Shown here: positions 19,245 through 27,650 of the stretch, piece by piece
Layout: each line of letters begins with the position of its first letter
Numbering within the stretch: the stretch's first letter is position 1
Source of the DNA: Streptomyces abyssalis
GTDB taxonomy: Bacteria; Actinomycetota; Actinomycetes; Streptomycetales; Streptomycetaceae
Reading direction: 5' to 3'
Length of the DNA: 64,000 nt
NCBI RefSeq assembly: GCF_001751365.1
Contig: NZ_LJGT01000038.1
Location: 597,540-661,539 of the forward strand
Notes under the pieces: generated by a model
Databases searched by the model: none
Told to the model about the DNA's origin: nothing
The model's input: the letters and a program-made list of their open reading frames with translations, nothing else
Position numbers and translations under genes: made by a program

Positions 19245-19425
19245 GGCCACCATGGACCCAAGCCTCGCATCGTGTGCGGGCGGGCGACGTGTCAGGCCGG
19301 TCACACAGGCCGGGCAAGGCCCCGGGGGCGCCAGGACCACCTGCGGGTGTCTCGACGTGGCGTCGCTCCGGCCGCGGACCGGGGGCGTCGAGGTCTGGTG
19401 CGCGCCGGGGGCACTCCCCCAGGCA

Positions 19426-19465
19426 GGGTCCCCGGGGACCCCACCCGGACCGGGGACCGGGTGGG
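19426..19465. terminator. Palindrome plus hairpin downstream of the LacI regulator
   Basis: GGGTCCCCGGGGACCC (19426-19441) is a perfect 16-bp palindrome. CCCACCCGG (19440-19448) pairs with CCGGGTGGG (19457-19465) across an 8-nt loop. Lying 17 bp after the LacI stop on the minus strand, the second stem is a good terminator candidate. Confidence 0.65.
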
Positions 19466-19481
19466 ACCTGGCGGACACGCC

Positions 19482-20519
19482 CTAACGCTTCGGCGGGCTC
19501 CCGCACCCGCACGAGCGCCGCACGACGAGCCCCGCCGGGAACTGCCGTACACGCTGCCGCCGGGAGCCGGCGACCCGCAGACCGTCGTCGAGCACCAGGT
19601 CGACCGCCGCCTTCGCCATCCCCTCGCGGTCGGAGCCGACGGTCGTGAGCGGCGGGTCCGTCAGGCCCGCCTCCTTCACGTCGTCGAAGCCCGCGACGGC
19701 CAGATCCTGCGGTACGTCGAGACCCAGTTCGCGAGCCGCGCGCAGCACGCCGAACGCCTGGTCGTCGGTGGCGCAGAAGACGGCGGTGGGACGGTCCGGA
19801 CCGCCCAGGATCTCGAGCGCCAGCCGGTAGGTGTCGTACCGGTTGTACGGGGCCTGGAAGAGGCGGCCCTCCACGGGACGCCCGGCCTCCCCCATCGCGC
19901 GGGACCAGCCCTCCACGTGGTCGGTCACCGGGTCGCCGGACTCGGGCGTCGAGTCGATGCCGCCGAGGCAGGCGACGTACTCGTGGCCGTGCTCCAGCAG
20001 GTGACGGGTGGCCAGCTGCGCGCCCCCGACGTCGTCCAGCACGACCGCGACGTCGTCGATGGCCTCGGGACGGCGGTGGAGCAGCACGACGCGGGCGTCC
20101 CAGGCGTCGATCTCCACGGCGGCGTGCTCGCTCGGGCCCTGGCTGATGAGGATCAGACCGGAGACGCGCATCCCGAGGAAGGCCCGCAGATAGTGCACCT
20201 CGCGCTCGTCGAGGTAGTCGGAGTTGCCGACGAGGACCATCTTCCCGCGCTCCGCGGCCGCCTGCTCGACAGCGTGTGCGAGCTCCGCGAAGAAGGGCTG
20301 CCTGGCGTCGGGAACGATCAGGCCTATGAGGTCGGTACGGCGCGAGGCCATGGCCTGGGCGACCCGGTCGGGCCGGTAGCCCAGCTCCTTGATGGCGGCG
20401 AGCACGCGTTCGCGCGTGGCCGGCGCGACGGGCCTCGGCCCGTTGTTGATCACATAGCTGACGACCGCGGTCGACGTACCCGCCAGCCTTGCCACATCGT
20501 CCCGCGTCACCCTGGCCAC
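19482..20519 (-). CDS. LacI-family transcription regulator
   Basis: 345 residues. The N-terminal HTH ([20 protein letters not shown]) is followed by the hinge helix and a periplasmic-binding-protein-like sugar domain ([39 protein letters not shown]). The GTG start gives MARVTRDDV. No sugar-utilisation genes are adjacent, so the target is unknown. It lies between the two-component pair and glnR, all on the minus strand but with separate terminator and promoter gaps. Confidence 0.93.
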   Translation of the reverse strand: MARVTRDDVARLAGTSTAVVSYVINNGPRPVAPATRERVLAAIKELGYRPDRVAQAMASRRTDLIGLIVPDARQPFFAELAHAVEQAAAERGKMVLVGNSDYLDEREVHYLRAFLGMRVSGLILISQGPSEHAAVEIDAWDARVVLLHRRPEAIDDVAVVLDDVGGAQLATRHLLEHGHEYVACLGGIDSTPESGDPVTDHVEGWSRAMGEAGRPVEGRLFQAPYNRYDTYRLALEILGGPDRPTAVFCATDDQAFGVLRAARELGLDVPQDLAVAGFDDVKEAGLTDPPLTTVGSDREGMAKAAVDLVLDDGLRVAGSRRQRVRQFPAGLVVRRSCGCGSPPKR

Positions 20520-20667
20520 CCGCGCAGTCTACGCGGGATGCGTACTGCATTTGAGGGGCCCAGGGGTTACGGGCGCAGCCCGCCCCGTGGGCCTTCGCAC
20601 CGCCGCCTCGCGCAGCCCTCGTGCGGCCTCGGGCGGGGCGGCAGCCCGCCGCCCCGGCCCGCCGTCC

Positions 20668-21453
20668 TCAGCCCGCGGTCCCGCCGGCTGATTCGCCCGC
20701 GGCCTCCCGTACGAGACGGGTGGCGGCGTCGGTGACGGCGCGTGCGTCCGCCTTCGCCCGCTTCTCCTCGGCCGACTTCTCCTTCTCCGGCGAGACGAAG
20801 CGGTAGCCGACGTTGCGCACGGTGCCGATCAGCGACTCGTGCTCGGGGCCGAGCTTCGCGCGCAGCCGCCGTACGTGCACGTCCACGGTGCGGGTGCCGC
20901 CGAAGTAGTCGTAGCCCCAGACCTCCTGGAGCAGCTGGGCGCGCGTGAAGACGCGGCCGGGGTGCTGGGCCAGGTACTTCAGCAGCTCGAACTCCTTGAA
21001 GGTCAGGTCCAGAACCCGGCCCTTCAGCTTCGCGCTGTAGGTGGCCTCGTCGACGGAGAGGTCGCCGTTGCGGATCTCGGTCGGTTCGTCGTCCGCGCCG
21101 CTCTGCATCCGGCCGGTGGCAAGACGCAGCCGCGCCTCGACCTCCGCGGGGCCGGCGCTCTCCAGCAGCACGTCGTCGATGCCCCAGTCGGCGGTGACGG
21201 CGGCGAGGCCGCCCTCGGTGACGACGAGGATGAGGGGACAGCCGGGGCCGGTCTGGTTCAGCAGCCGGCACAGCGAGCGCACCTGCGGCAGGTCGCGGCG
21301 TCCGTCGATGAGGATGGCGTCCGCGCCGGGGGTGTTCACAAGGGTGGGCCCCTCGGCGGGTGCCACGCGCACGTTGTGCAGGAGCAGCCCGAGCGCGGGG
21401 AGCACTTCGGTGGACGGCTGGAGGGCGTTCGTCAGCAGGAGTAGCGAGCTCAC
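20668..21453 (-). CDS. glnR: GlnR, global nitrogen regulator (atypical OmpR-type)
   Basis: 261 residues starting [20 protein letters not shown], a sequence I recognise as Streptomyces GlnR. The receiver-like domain keeps Asp50 (ILIDGRRD) but lacks the acidic pair and other pocket residues of normal receivers; known GlnR proteins act as phosphorylation-independent dimers. The winged helix ([35 protein letters not shown]) binds promoters of glutamine synthetase, ammonium and nitrate genes. GTG 21453 has GAGGAAGGAA at good spacing. The tail is Ala/Lys/Glu-rich. The divergent neighbour is an alpha/beta hydrolase. Confidence 0.93.
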   Translation of the reverse strand: MSSLLLLTNALQPSTEVLPALGLLLHNVRVAPAEGPTLVNTPGADAILIDGRRDLPQVRSLCRLLNQTGPGCPLILVVTEGGLAAVTADWGIDDVLLESAGPAEVEARLRLATGRMQSGADDEPTEIRNGDLSVDEATYSAKLKGRVLDLTFKEFELLKYLAQHPGRVFTRAQLLQEVWGYDYFGGTRTVDVHVRRLRAKLGPEHESLIGTVRNVGYRFVSPEKEKSAEEKRAKADARAVTDAATRLVREAAGESAGGTAG

Positions 21454-21517
21454 GTCAGTTCCTTCCTCGGTCCCCTCGGGGACTTCGGTACGGGACGGCA
21501 CTGCTTCGTACGGATGC

Positions 21518-21611
21518 CTCCTGAAAGCACACTGCGCCCGGGAAAGCCCGGCTGAACCCGGTACTCCGGAAAGCCCGGCGCTCCCGGAGGCACAGTGCTC
21601 CTGAAAGCACA
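21518..21611. repeat. Direct repeats in the glnR upstream region
   Basis: CTCCTGAAAGCACA occurs at 21518-21531 and again exactly 80 bp later at 21598-21611. Between them, GGAAAGCCCGGC is present twice (21541-21552 and 21568-21579). Both sets lie upstream of glnR and in the leader of the divergent hydrolase gene, so they could be regulator-binding sites or remnants of a duplication. Confidence 0.7.
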
Positions 21612-21646
21612 AAAGGACCCGGGGGCCACGCTGCCCGGATCCTTCA
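21612..21646 (-). terminator. Terminator-like stem with T tract, minus strand
   Basis: On the minus strand GAAGGATCCGGG pairs with CCCGGGTCCTTT at about 10 of 12 positions, followed by TTTTG. It would stop minus-strand RNA that began further upstream, before it reached glnR. It also forms a stem in the hydrolase 5' leader on the plus strand. Confidence 0.45.
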
Positions 21647-21666
21647 CTCCGAGCAGAATAGCCGAC

Positions 21667-22698
21667 ATGGGTGACGATGCGGAGTGTGAGTTCGGTCGCT
21701 CAGCTGCCGACGCCACCACCGTGAGCGGGGACGGCGGCGCGCGGCCCGGCCGGCCGGGCCCCAGGGAGAGGACGGTGCTGCGGGCCTCGGACGGGGTGCC
21801 GATCGAGGCCGCGTACGACCCGTACGAGGGCGGCGGGAGAAAGCAGGCCCCGGGAGCCATCGTGCTGGCGCACGGATTCAGCGGCTCGGTGGACAGACCC
21901 GCTCTGCGCCGGGCCGTGCAGGTGTTCGTGCAGTACGGAGCCGTGATCACCTTCTCCTTCCGCGGGCACGGCGGCTCCGGCGGTCACTCGACGGTCGGCG
22001 ATCTGGAGGTCCTGGATCTCGCGGCGGCGGTGGGCTGGGCGCGCTCCCTCGGGCACGCGCGGGTGGCGACCGTCGGCTTCTCCATGGGCGGCTCCGTCGT
22101 CGTCCGGCACGGGGCGCTCCACCGTCCCGAGGCGCACGAGGGGCGCACGGACGCACATCCCGGCACGGGGCACCTCGGTGGCGCCATGGGCATCTCCGGG
22201 TCCGATGACATCGGCAGGCCCGGAGACATCGGCCGCTCCCCGGGCATCGGGGATGCGGCCGGCCCGGCCCGTACCCACGCGGACCACTCCGACGCCGTGG
22301 TGGCCGTCAGCGCCCCCGCACGCTGGTACTACCGCGGCACCGCACCGATGCGGCGGCTGCACTGGGTCATCCAGCGCCCGGTGGGGCGGCTCGTCTCCCG
22401 GTACGGCCTGCGCACCCGCATCCACCCGCGCGACTGGGATCCGGTACCGCTCTCCCCCGTCGCCGCGGCGCCGCTGCTGGCGCCGACCCCGCTGCTCGTC
22501 GTGCACGGCGACCAGGACCCGTACTTCCCCGTCGACCACCCGCACTCGCTCGCCGCCGCGGGCGATCCGGACTGCACCGACCTGTGGCTCGTCGAGGGCT
22601 TCGGCCACGCGGAGAACGCGGCCGGGCCCGCGCTGCTGCACCGGATCGGGAGCTGGGTGGGCGATCGGTGGCCGGCGCCGCCCGACGGCCCGGCATGA
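21667..22698 (+). CDS. Alpha/beta hydrolase
   Basis: 343 residues. Core: [10 protein letters not shown] (oxyanion), [12 protein letters not shown], nucleophile in [10 protein letters not shown], acid in HGDQDPYFP and His in GFGHAENA. A low-complexity insertion ([20 protein letters not shown], about residues 175-200) lies in the cap region. The substrate is unknown. ATG 21667 ([10 protein letters not shown]) is used. This gene, the MoaD-like gene and the membrane-protein gene run in the same direction. Confidence 0.88.
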   Translation: MGDDAECEFGRSAADATTVSGDGGARPGRPGPRERTVLRASDGVPIEAAYDPYEGGGRKQAPGAIVLAHGFSGSVDRPALRRAVQVFVQYGAVITFSFRGHGGSGGHSTVGDLEVLDLAAAVGWARSLGHARVATVGFSMGGSVVVRHGALHRPEAHEGRTDAHPGTGHLGGAMGISGSDDIGRPGDIGRSPGIGDAAGPARTHADHSDAVVAVSAPARWYYRGTAPMRRLHWVIQRPVGRLVSRYGLRTRIHPRDWDPVPLSPVAAAPLLAPTPLLVVHGDQDPYFPVDHPHSLAAAGDPDCTDLWLVEGFGHAENAAGPALLHRIGSWVGDRWPAPPDGPA

Positions 22699-22902
22699 TG
22701 GGTCGCGCAACACCGCGCGATCCGCATGTACGGCCGACGGCCCCGGCAGCGGGACGGTCCGGCACAGCCGGGCAGGGCAAGGCGCTGCTCGGCCGGGAAG
22801 GGCAAGGCGGTGCCGGGCACGCCGAGGCGGCCGGACGGACCGTCAGGCCGTCCAGGCCAGGGGTGCGGCGCGGGACGGACAGGCTGAGAGGGCAGGACCA
22901 CG

Positions 22903-23169
22903 ATGGCGAGTGGCACGATCCGTTACTGGGCGGCGGCCAAGGCCGCGGCCGGGACGGCCGAGGAGCAGTACGAGGCGGGGACCCTCGCCGACGCGCTGGA
23001 GAGCGCACGCGAACGTCACACCGAACGCCCGGACTTCGCGCGGGTGCTGCTGCGCTGCTCGTTCCTCGTCGACGGCGACCCCGTCGGCAAGCGCGCGCAC
23101 GACGATGTGCGGCTCAGCGACGGCGGCACGGTCGAGGTGCTCCCGCCGTTCGCAGGAGGCAGCGCATGA
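22903..23169 (+). CDS. MoaD/ThiS-family sulfur-carrier protein
   Basis: Ubiquitin-like protein of 88 residues with the MoaD fold (IRYWAAAKAAAGTAEEQY; VEVLPPFAGG). In this family the C-terminal Gly-Gly is activated as a thiocarboxylate; here two residues (SA) follow it, so trimming or a different use is implied. Its stop overlaps the ATG of the next gene (ATGA). The sulfurtransferase and DsrE-like genes 2.5-4 kb downstream make a shared sulfur-transfer role attractive but unproven. The stretch 22699-22902 has no clear gene. Confidence 0.88.
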   Translation: MASGTIRYWAAAKAAAGTAEEQYEAGTLADALESARERHTERPDFARVLLRCSFLVDGDPVGKRAHDDVRLSDGGTVEVLPPFAGGSA

Positions 23170-24149
23170 GCGAGCACTCCCGCACCCGCCCGGGCGCACA
23201 GCCACAGCCACAGCCCCAACAGCAGCCGCAGCACCAGCAGCAGCCGCAGCACCAGCAGCACTCCCGGTCCCGGCCGCTGCCGGCCCCCGCCGTCCCGCCT
23301 GCGGCGACCGGCGGGACCCCCGGGGCCGCGAGGGCCCAGGGGGCGGGCGGCGCCGCCCGCCCGGACGCAGCCCCCACCCGCGCCAAGGGCTCGCCGCTCA
23401 TCGCGCCCGGCCTGCTCCCCGCAACCGTCACCGGCGCGCTCGCGCTGCTGGTGGCCGGTACGGCACAGGTCGGCGGTGCGGCACTCGCCGTGGCCGTGGC
23501 GCTGCTCCAGGCGGTGACGGCAGCGGGCTGGTTCCGGCTGAACGGGATGTGGCCGGCGCGGCAGGGCATCGCGCTCGCCTTCCTCGCGGGGGTGGCCACG
23601 GACGTGTCCCTGCTGCTCGCCGACGAGGGCCGCGCGCCCGCCGTGATCATCGGCACGCTCGGCGCGTGGTGCGTACTGACGCTCACGCTCCATCTGCGTA
23701 ACGGATCCGGCCCGGACGAGCGCCTCTACGCCCTGACGGCCGCGTTCACGGCGACGGCCCTCACCGTCGTCGCCGCGGGCTTCCTCGCCTCCCTCGATGC
23801 GGCGACCGCCGACGCGGTGACAGTCGGCGCGGTCGCCGTCGCCGTCGCCGCGCTCGCCCGTGCGCTGCCCCTGCCGCCGTTCGTCTCCCCCGCCGTCGCG
23901 CTTCTCGCCGCGGCGGGAGCGGGAGTGGCGGCCGGACAGCTCACCGTTCTCGGAGGTGCCGGCGCCGCGACCGCGCCCGCGGCCGCCGGCAGCGTGCTGG
24001 GCCTGATCACGGGCGGGTGTGCGCTGCTCGGTCTGCGGGTGGCGAGCTACGACTACCCGTCGCGCTTCGTGCACATGACTGCGGGCGTGGCGCTGCCGCT
24101 GACCCTGGCGGCACCAGCCGTGTATCTGTTCGGCAGAGCCTTCGTTTGA
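23166..24149 (+). CDS. Integral membrane protein with Gln/Pro/His-rich N terminus
   Basis: 327 residues. The first 75 are a low-complexity cytosolic tail (PQPQPQQQPQHQQQ, encoded partly by an 18-bp repeat), then Ala/Gly/Pro-rich sequence. They are followed by about eight hydrophobic helices from LLPATVTGALALLVAG to TLAAPAVYLFGRAFV. Function unknown. The start overlaps the MoaD-like stop by 4 bp, implying coupling. Confidence 0.8.
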   Translation: MSEHSRTRPGAQPQPQPQQQPQHQQQPQHQQHSRSRPLPAPAVPPAATGGTPGAARAQGAGGAARPDAAPTRAKGSPLIAPGLLPATVTGALALLVAGTAQVGGAALAVAVALLQAVTAAGWFRLNGMWPARQGIALAFLAGVATDVSLLLADEGRAPAVIIGTLGAWCVLTLTLHLRNGSGPDERLYALTAAFTATALTVVAAGFLASLDAATADAVTVGAVAVAVAALARALPLPPFVSPAVALLAAAGAGVAAGQLTVLGGAGAATAPAAAGSVLGLITGGCALLGLRVASYDYPSRFVHMTAGVALPLTLAAPAVYLFGRAFV

Positions 24150-24190
24150 GTGCCGCCGGGTTAGGCTCGCTGAAGTCCGGGAGACCTTCC

Positions 24191-24320
24191 CCCTCGGCCC
24201 CTGCGGGCCTGGGGGGACCCCCACCCTCGGCCCCCCGGACCTGGGGGGACCCACACCCTCGGCCCCCCGGACCTGGGGGGACCCACACCCTCGGCCCCCC
24301 GGACCTGGGGGGACCCCCAG
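24191..24320. repeat. Four tandem copies of a 32-33-bp palindromic unit
   Basis: Units starting CCCTCGGCC occur at 24191, 24224, 24256 and 24288. Each contains GGCCCCCCGG...CCTGGGGGGACC-type arms that fold on themselves. Copies 2-4 are nearly identical; copy 1 differs in the loop. They occupy most of the gap before the LmeA-like gene and may block read-through. Confidence 0.85.
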
Positions 24321-24358
24321 CACAGCACCGCAGCCCGGGAGCATGGGAGTAATCGCAG

Positions 24359-25069
24359 ATGCGCGCACTACGCAGAGGGCTCATCGTCCTCTTCGTCCTC
24401 GCGGTGCTGTTCGTGGCCGCCGACCGGCTGGCGGTCAAGCTGGCCGAGGACAAGGCCGCCGACGAGATCAAGAGCGCGCAGGGCATCGCCTCCGCCGGGA
24501 AGACCTCCATCGACATCAAGGGTTTCCCCTTCCTCACCCAGGTCGCCGGTAAGGAACTGAGCCAGATCGATGCCGACATGAGCGGCATGAAGGCCGAGGC
24601 GCCGGGCGGCGAACTGAAGGTCAGCCGCATCAGCGCGCGGCTGCAGGACGTGCGTCTGAACGACGACTACTCCTCGGGCGTCGCGAACAGCGCCCGAGGC
24701 ACGGCACTCGTCTCGTACGACGACCTGACGAAGGCGGCCCTGGAGGGCGTGGACGTCGGCTGGGGCGGCCAGGACGGCAGCGGCAAGGGGCGGCTCAAGG
24801 TGAGCGGCAGCGTCACGGTGCTCGGCCAGACCTTCGAGCGCAGCGTGACCAGTTCGGTGAGCGTCGTCGGCGGCGACACGGTGAGGGTGCGCGCCGACAA
24901 GGTGCCCGGCGGGAACATCCCCGGCCTCGAGGACGCGATAAGGGGCAGGATCGACTTCTCCAGGAAGATAGCGGGACTCCCCGACGGCATCGAGCTGGAG
25001 AAGGTCGAGCCCACCCCGGAGGGCATCGAGCTGTCCGTGCGCGGCAAGGACGTCAAGCTGAGCAAGTGA
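24359..25069 (+). CDS. LmeA-family (DUF2993) exported phospholipid-binding protein
   Basis: 236 residues. An N-terminal membrane anchor or signal (LIVLFVLAVLFVAADRLAVK) precedes the DUF2993 beta-rich domain (IDIKGFPFLTQVAGKELSQI; PEGIELSVRGKDVKLSK). Mycobacterial LmeA acts in the periplasm on phosphoinositide lipids and lipomannan; a streptomycete role is not established. GGGAG precedes the ATG. Confidence 0.9.
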   Translation: MRALRRGLIVLFVLAVLFVAADRLAVKLAEDKAADEIKSAQGIASAGKTSIDIKGFPFLTQVAGKELSQIDADMSGMKAEAPGGELKVSRISARLQDVRLNDDYSSGVANSARGTALVSYDDLTKAALEGVDVGWGGQDGSGKGRLKVSGSVTVLGQTFERSVTSSVSVVGGDTVRVRADKVPGGNIPGLEDAIRGRIDFSRKIAGLPDGIELEKVEPTPEGIELSVRGKDVKLSK

Positions 25070-25290
25070 CGTGCGGAGGAGGTCCCGGTGGAGTCACGGC
25101 CTCACCGGGGCCGTTCCTTTGCGCCACCAGGACCGACAGGGGGACCTCCCGTCCCACTCCACGAGACGGCGGCGTCCGCGGACCATGCCGGAGGTGCTCC
25201 CCGGGTGGCCCGCACCGGCCCCCGCCGCCACGGCGGAAGGACCCGGCGTCCCAAATCGCGGTCGGACACGTCTCACGATGTGGATTCGCG

Positions 25291-25320
25291 GTGACACAAG
25301 GCCTCCGCCGTCCTTACGAT
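25291..25320 (+). promoter_or_regulatory. Promoter for a leaderless leader-peptide mRNA
   Basis: GTGACA (25291-25296) and TACGAT (25315-25320) are 18 bp apart. The ATG of the leader peptide begins only 7 bp after the -10 box, so transcription should start at or next to the start codon. Confidence 0.65.
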
Positions 25321-25327
25321 CGTCCTC

Positions 25328-25411
25328 ATGAAGCGACAGGCGGACCTCACGAAACGGCGTGCAGTCGACCTCTGCCGCGTCGCCGCGATGCTCTGTCGCA
25401 TTCCCTCCTGA
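25328..25411 (+). CDS. Cysteine-containing leader peptide (27 residues)
   Basis: Encodes a short basic peptide with Cys16 and Cys23 in the pattern RRAVDLCRVAAMLCR, the form of actinobacterial leader peptides found ahead of sulfur-metabolism genes. It is probably translated from a leaderless mRNA. Related polycysteine leader ORFs in mycobacteria sense cysteine supply by ribosome stalling and control the operon behind them. Here the next gene is a double-rhodanese sulfurtransferase. A CCGTGCGG/CCGCACGG stem (25452-25459 with 25472-25479) lies in the 237-bp leader between them. Confidence 0.75.
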   Translation: MKRQADLTKRRAVDLCRVAAMLCRIPS

Positions 25412-25648
25412 CGGCTGCCGGCCCGCCAGGCCCCGCCTGAGTCCGGGCAGCCCGTGCGGACGACGCCCCGCCCGCACGGCTCCGTCCCCGCCGCCGCCCC
25501 ACGTGCCGGCTACCAGTAGGGCTGCCGCACGGCCCCGGCGCGCGTGCGCCCGGCGGCCGGTCCCCGAGGTACGTGCGCATCCGCACTCCACTCCCCCACA
25601 CCGCACCCCACGCCGAGCTTCATCCGCTATCTGCCCGGAGGAGAAACC

Positions 25649-26488
25649 ATGAGCCGCAGTGACGTCCTCGTAGACGCCGACTGGGTCCAGGACCGCATCG
25701 ACGACCCGAAGACGGTGATCGTCGAGGTCGACGAGGACACCTCGGCCTATGACAAGAACCACATCAAGAACGCCGTGCGCATCGACTGGAAGCAGGACCT
25801 GCAGGACCCGGTCCGCCGCGACTTCGTCGACCAGGAGGGCTTCGAGAAGCTGCTCTCCGAGAGGGGCATCTCCAACGACGACACCGTCGTGCTCTACGGC
25901 GGCAACAACAACTGGTTCGCCGCGTACGCCTACTGGTACTTCAAGCTCTACGGCCACCAGGACGTGAAGCTGCTCGACGGCGGCCGCAAGAAGTGGGAGC
26001 TCGACTCCCGCGACCTGGTCGCCGAGGTGCCCAGCCGCGCGAGGACGGACTACAAGGCCAAGCCGCAGGACACCTCCATCCGGGCGTTCCGCGACGAGGT
26101 CGTCGACGCGATCGGCACCAAGAACCTGGTGGACGTGCGCTCGCCCGACGAGTTCAGCGGCAAGCTGCTCGCCCCGGCCCACCTTCCGCAGGAGCAGTCG
26201 CAGCGCCCGGGTCACGTGCCCAGCGCCCGCAACATCCCGTGGTCGAAGTCGGCCAACGACGACGGCACCTTCAAGTCCGACGAGGAGCTGAAGGAGCTGT
26301 ACGAGGGCGAGGGTGTCGACCTGGGCAAGGACACCATCGCCTACTGCCGCATCGGTGAGCGCAGCGCCCACAGCTGGTTCGTCCTGCACGAGCTGCTGGG
26401 CCAGGAGAACGTCAAGAACTACGACGGCTCGTGGACCGAGTACGGCTCGCTGGTCGGCGTCCCCGTCGCCGTCGGCACCGAAGACTGA
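25649..26488 (+). CDS. Thiosulfate/3-mercaptopyruvate sulfurtransferase (double rhodanese)
   Basis: 279 residues, two rhodanese domains. The N-terminal domain is inactive; the C-terminal domain carries the catalytic cysteine in IAYCRIGERSAHSW. It transfers sulfane sulfur from thiosulfate or mercaptopyruvate to cyanide, thiols or a carrier. CGGAGGAG precedes the ATG at 25649. The N-terminal MSRSDVLVDADWVQDRI is typical of the actinobacterial CysA/SseA group. The DUF1416 gene follows after a palindromic spacer. Confidence 0.95.
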   Translation: MSRSDVLVDADWVQDRIDDPKTVIVEVDEDTSAYDKNHIKNAVRIDWKQDLQDPVRRDFVDQEGFEKLLSERGISNDDTVVLYGGNNNWFAAYAYWYFKLYGHQDVKLLDGGRKKWELDSRDLVAEVPSRARTDYKAKPQDTSIRAFRDEVVDAIGTKNLVDVRSPDEFSGKLLAPAHLPQEQSQRPGHVPSARNIPWSKSANDDGTFKSDEELKELYEGEGVDLGKDTIAYCRIGERSAHSWFVLHELLGQENVKNYDGSWTEYGSLVGVPVAVGTED

Positions 26489-26489
26489 C

Positions 26490-26557
26490 CTCCCCCTGGG
26501 CCCAGGGACCCGGGTGGGGGTCCCCCGGCGAAGCCAGGGGGCGTCCCCCCGGGCCCG
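26490..26557. repeat. Paired GC-rich palindromes between sulfurtransferase and DUF1416
   Basis: CCCCTGGGCCCAGGG is followed by CCCCCGGC-gaa-GCCAGGGGG (26522-26540), the same family as elements elsewhere in the window. It could attenuate read-through and set the ratio of the two gene products. Confidence 0.6.
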
Positions 26558-26590
26558 GACCCGACCTGAACAGAACCGAAGGGAAGTTCC

Positions 26591-26878
26591 ATGTGCGGAG
26601 CACAGGCAGGCGGCCCCGACGCCTCCACCATCAAGCCCGGTGAGACGACGATCCAGGGCAGCGTGACCCGCGACGGCGAGCCAGTCACCGGATACGTGCG
26701 GCTCCTGGACGCCGGCGGCGAGTTCACGGCGGAGGTCCCCACGTCCGCCACAGGACAGTTCCGCTTCTACGCGGCCGAGGGCACCTGGACCGTACGGGCG
26801 CTCGTGCCGGGCGGCAGCGCGGACCGTACCGTCGTCGCGCAGGACGGCGGTCTGGCGGAGGTCGCCATCGCCGTGTGA
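26591..26878 (+). CDS. DUF1416 domain protein
   Basis: 95 residues with an immunoglobulin-like or carboxypeptidase-regulatory beta fold (ITIQGSVTRDG-type start; GQFRFYAAEGTWTVRALVPG). A single N-terminal cysteine lies in MCGAQAGGPDAS. In actinobacteria this gene is almost always directly downstream of the double-rhodanese gene, as here, so it is probably a partner or thiol acceptor. Biochemical function unknown. Confidence 0.92.
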   Translation: MCGAQAGGPDASTIKPGETTIQGSVTRDGEPVTGYVRLLDAGGEFTAEVPTSATGQFRFYAAEGTWTVRALVPGGSADRTVVAQDGGLAEVAIAV

Positions 26879-26982
26879 CGGACGCGGCCCGTGAGCCGCG
26901 CAGCGCATGTGAGGCCGTGCCCCGGGCGTACCAGCCCGGAGCGCGGCCTCGCGGCGTGCGCGGCCCGGCATAGGGTTGCCGC

Positions 26983-27366
26983 ATGGCACCCGGAACAGCG
27001 ACAGCAGGCAAGAAGCTCGTGATCAAGGTGACGGCGGGCACGGACGCGCCGGAGCGCTGCTCACAGGCGTTCACCGTCGCCGCGGTGGCCGCCGCCAGCG
27101 GCGTCGAGGTCTCACTCTGGCTCACCGGGGAGTCGGCGTGGTTCGCGCTGCCCGGCCGCGCCGCCGAGTTCGAACTGCCGCACGCCGCGCCGCTGCCGGA
27201 GCTGATCTCCGGCGTCCTCGGGGAGGGGCGGATCACCCTGTGCACGCAGTGCGCGGCCCGCCGCGGCATCGAGGAGAAGGACGTCCTGGAGGGGGTCCGC
27301 ATCGCGGGCGCGCAGGTCTTCGTCAGCGAGATCATGGGCGAGGGCGTACAGGCGCTCGTCTACTGA
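26983..27366 (+). CDS. DsrE/TusD-family sulfur-relay protein
   Basis: 127 residues with the DsrE fold (LVIKVTAGTDAPERCSQAF; VSEIMGEGVQALVY). Cysteines in APERCSQAF and TLCTQCAARRG could carry persulfide. It lies about 100 bp after DUF1416 and probably belongs to the same sulfur-transfer group. Its exact partner is unknown. Confidence 0.88.
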   Translation: MAPGTATAGKKLVIKVTAGTDAPERCSQAFTVAAVAAASGVEVSLWLTGESAWFALPGRAAEFELPHAAPLPELISGVLGEGRITLCTQCAARRGIEEKDVLEGVRIAGAQVFVSEIMGEGVQALVY

Positions 27367-27493
27367 CCCGCACGCTCCCCGCACCGCCGTCCCGGGCCGT
27401 GTACGGGGGCGCCCGGTGCGGCGACTAGACTCGGTCCCGTACGTCATACGCAAGTCAACGGCACTCGCCGCGACATCCGAGGAGCACATCCCC

Positions 27494-27595
27494 GTGCTTG
27501 AGGCATTCTTCACCGCTCTGATGGTCCTGGTCTGCGTCGGCACCGCGGCCTTCGCCGGCCTCGCCTTCAAGAAGCTCTACCAGGGCCAGCGCTGA
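27494..27595 (+). CDS. Small single-pass membrane protein (33 residues)
   Basis: GTG start with GAGGAG 9 bp upstream. The peptide MLEAFFTALMVLVCVGTAAF continues into a hydrophobic helix and ends in the basic tail KKLYQGQR. It lies 55 bp before the nitrobindin-like gene and may be co-transcribed with it. The strong ribosome site and helix-plus-basic-tail layout favour a real gene. Function unknown. Confidence 0.75.
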   Translation: MLEAFFTALMVLVCVGTAAFAGLAFKKLYQGQR

Positions 27596-27650
27596 GCCGG
27601 CGCCCCGCGCCCCACCCGGCCAACCGTCCCCACCGACCGACTGAGTTCCC

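Noticed and set aside
22699..22902. A gene between the hydrolase and the MoaD-like gene
   Set aside because: Open frames are short and Arg/Gly-rich, and no ribosome site or homology signature is visible.
24191..24320. CRISPR-like array because of regular spacing
   Set aside because: There are no unique spacers; the units are contiguous, self-complementary and GC-rich.
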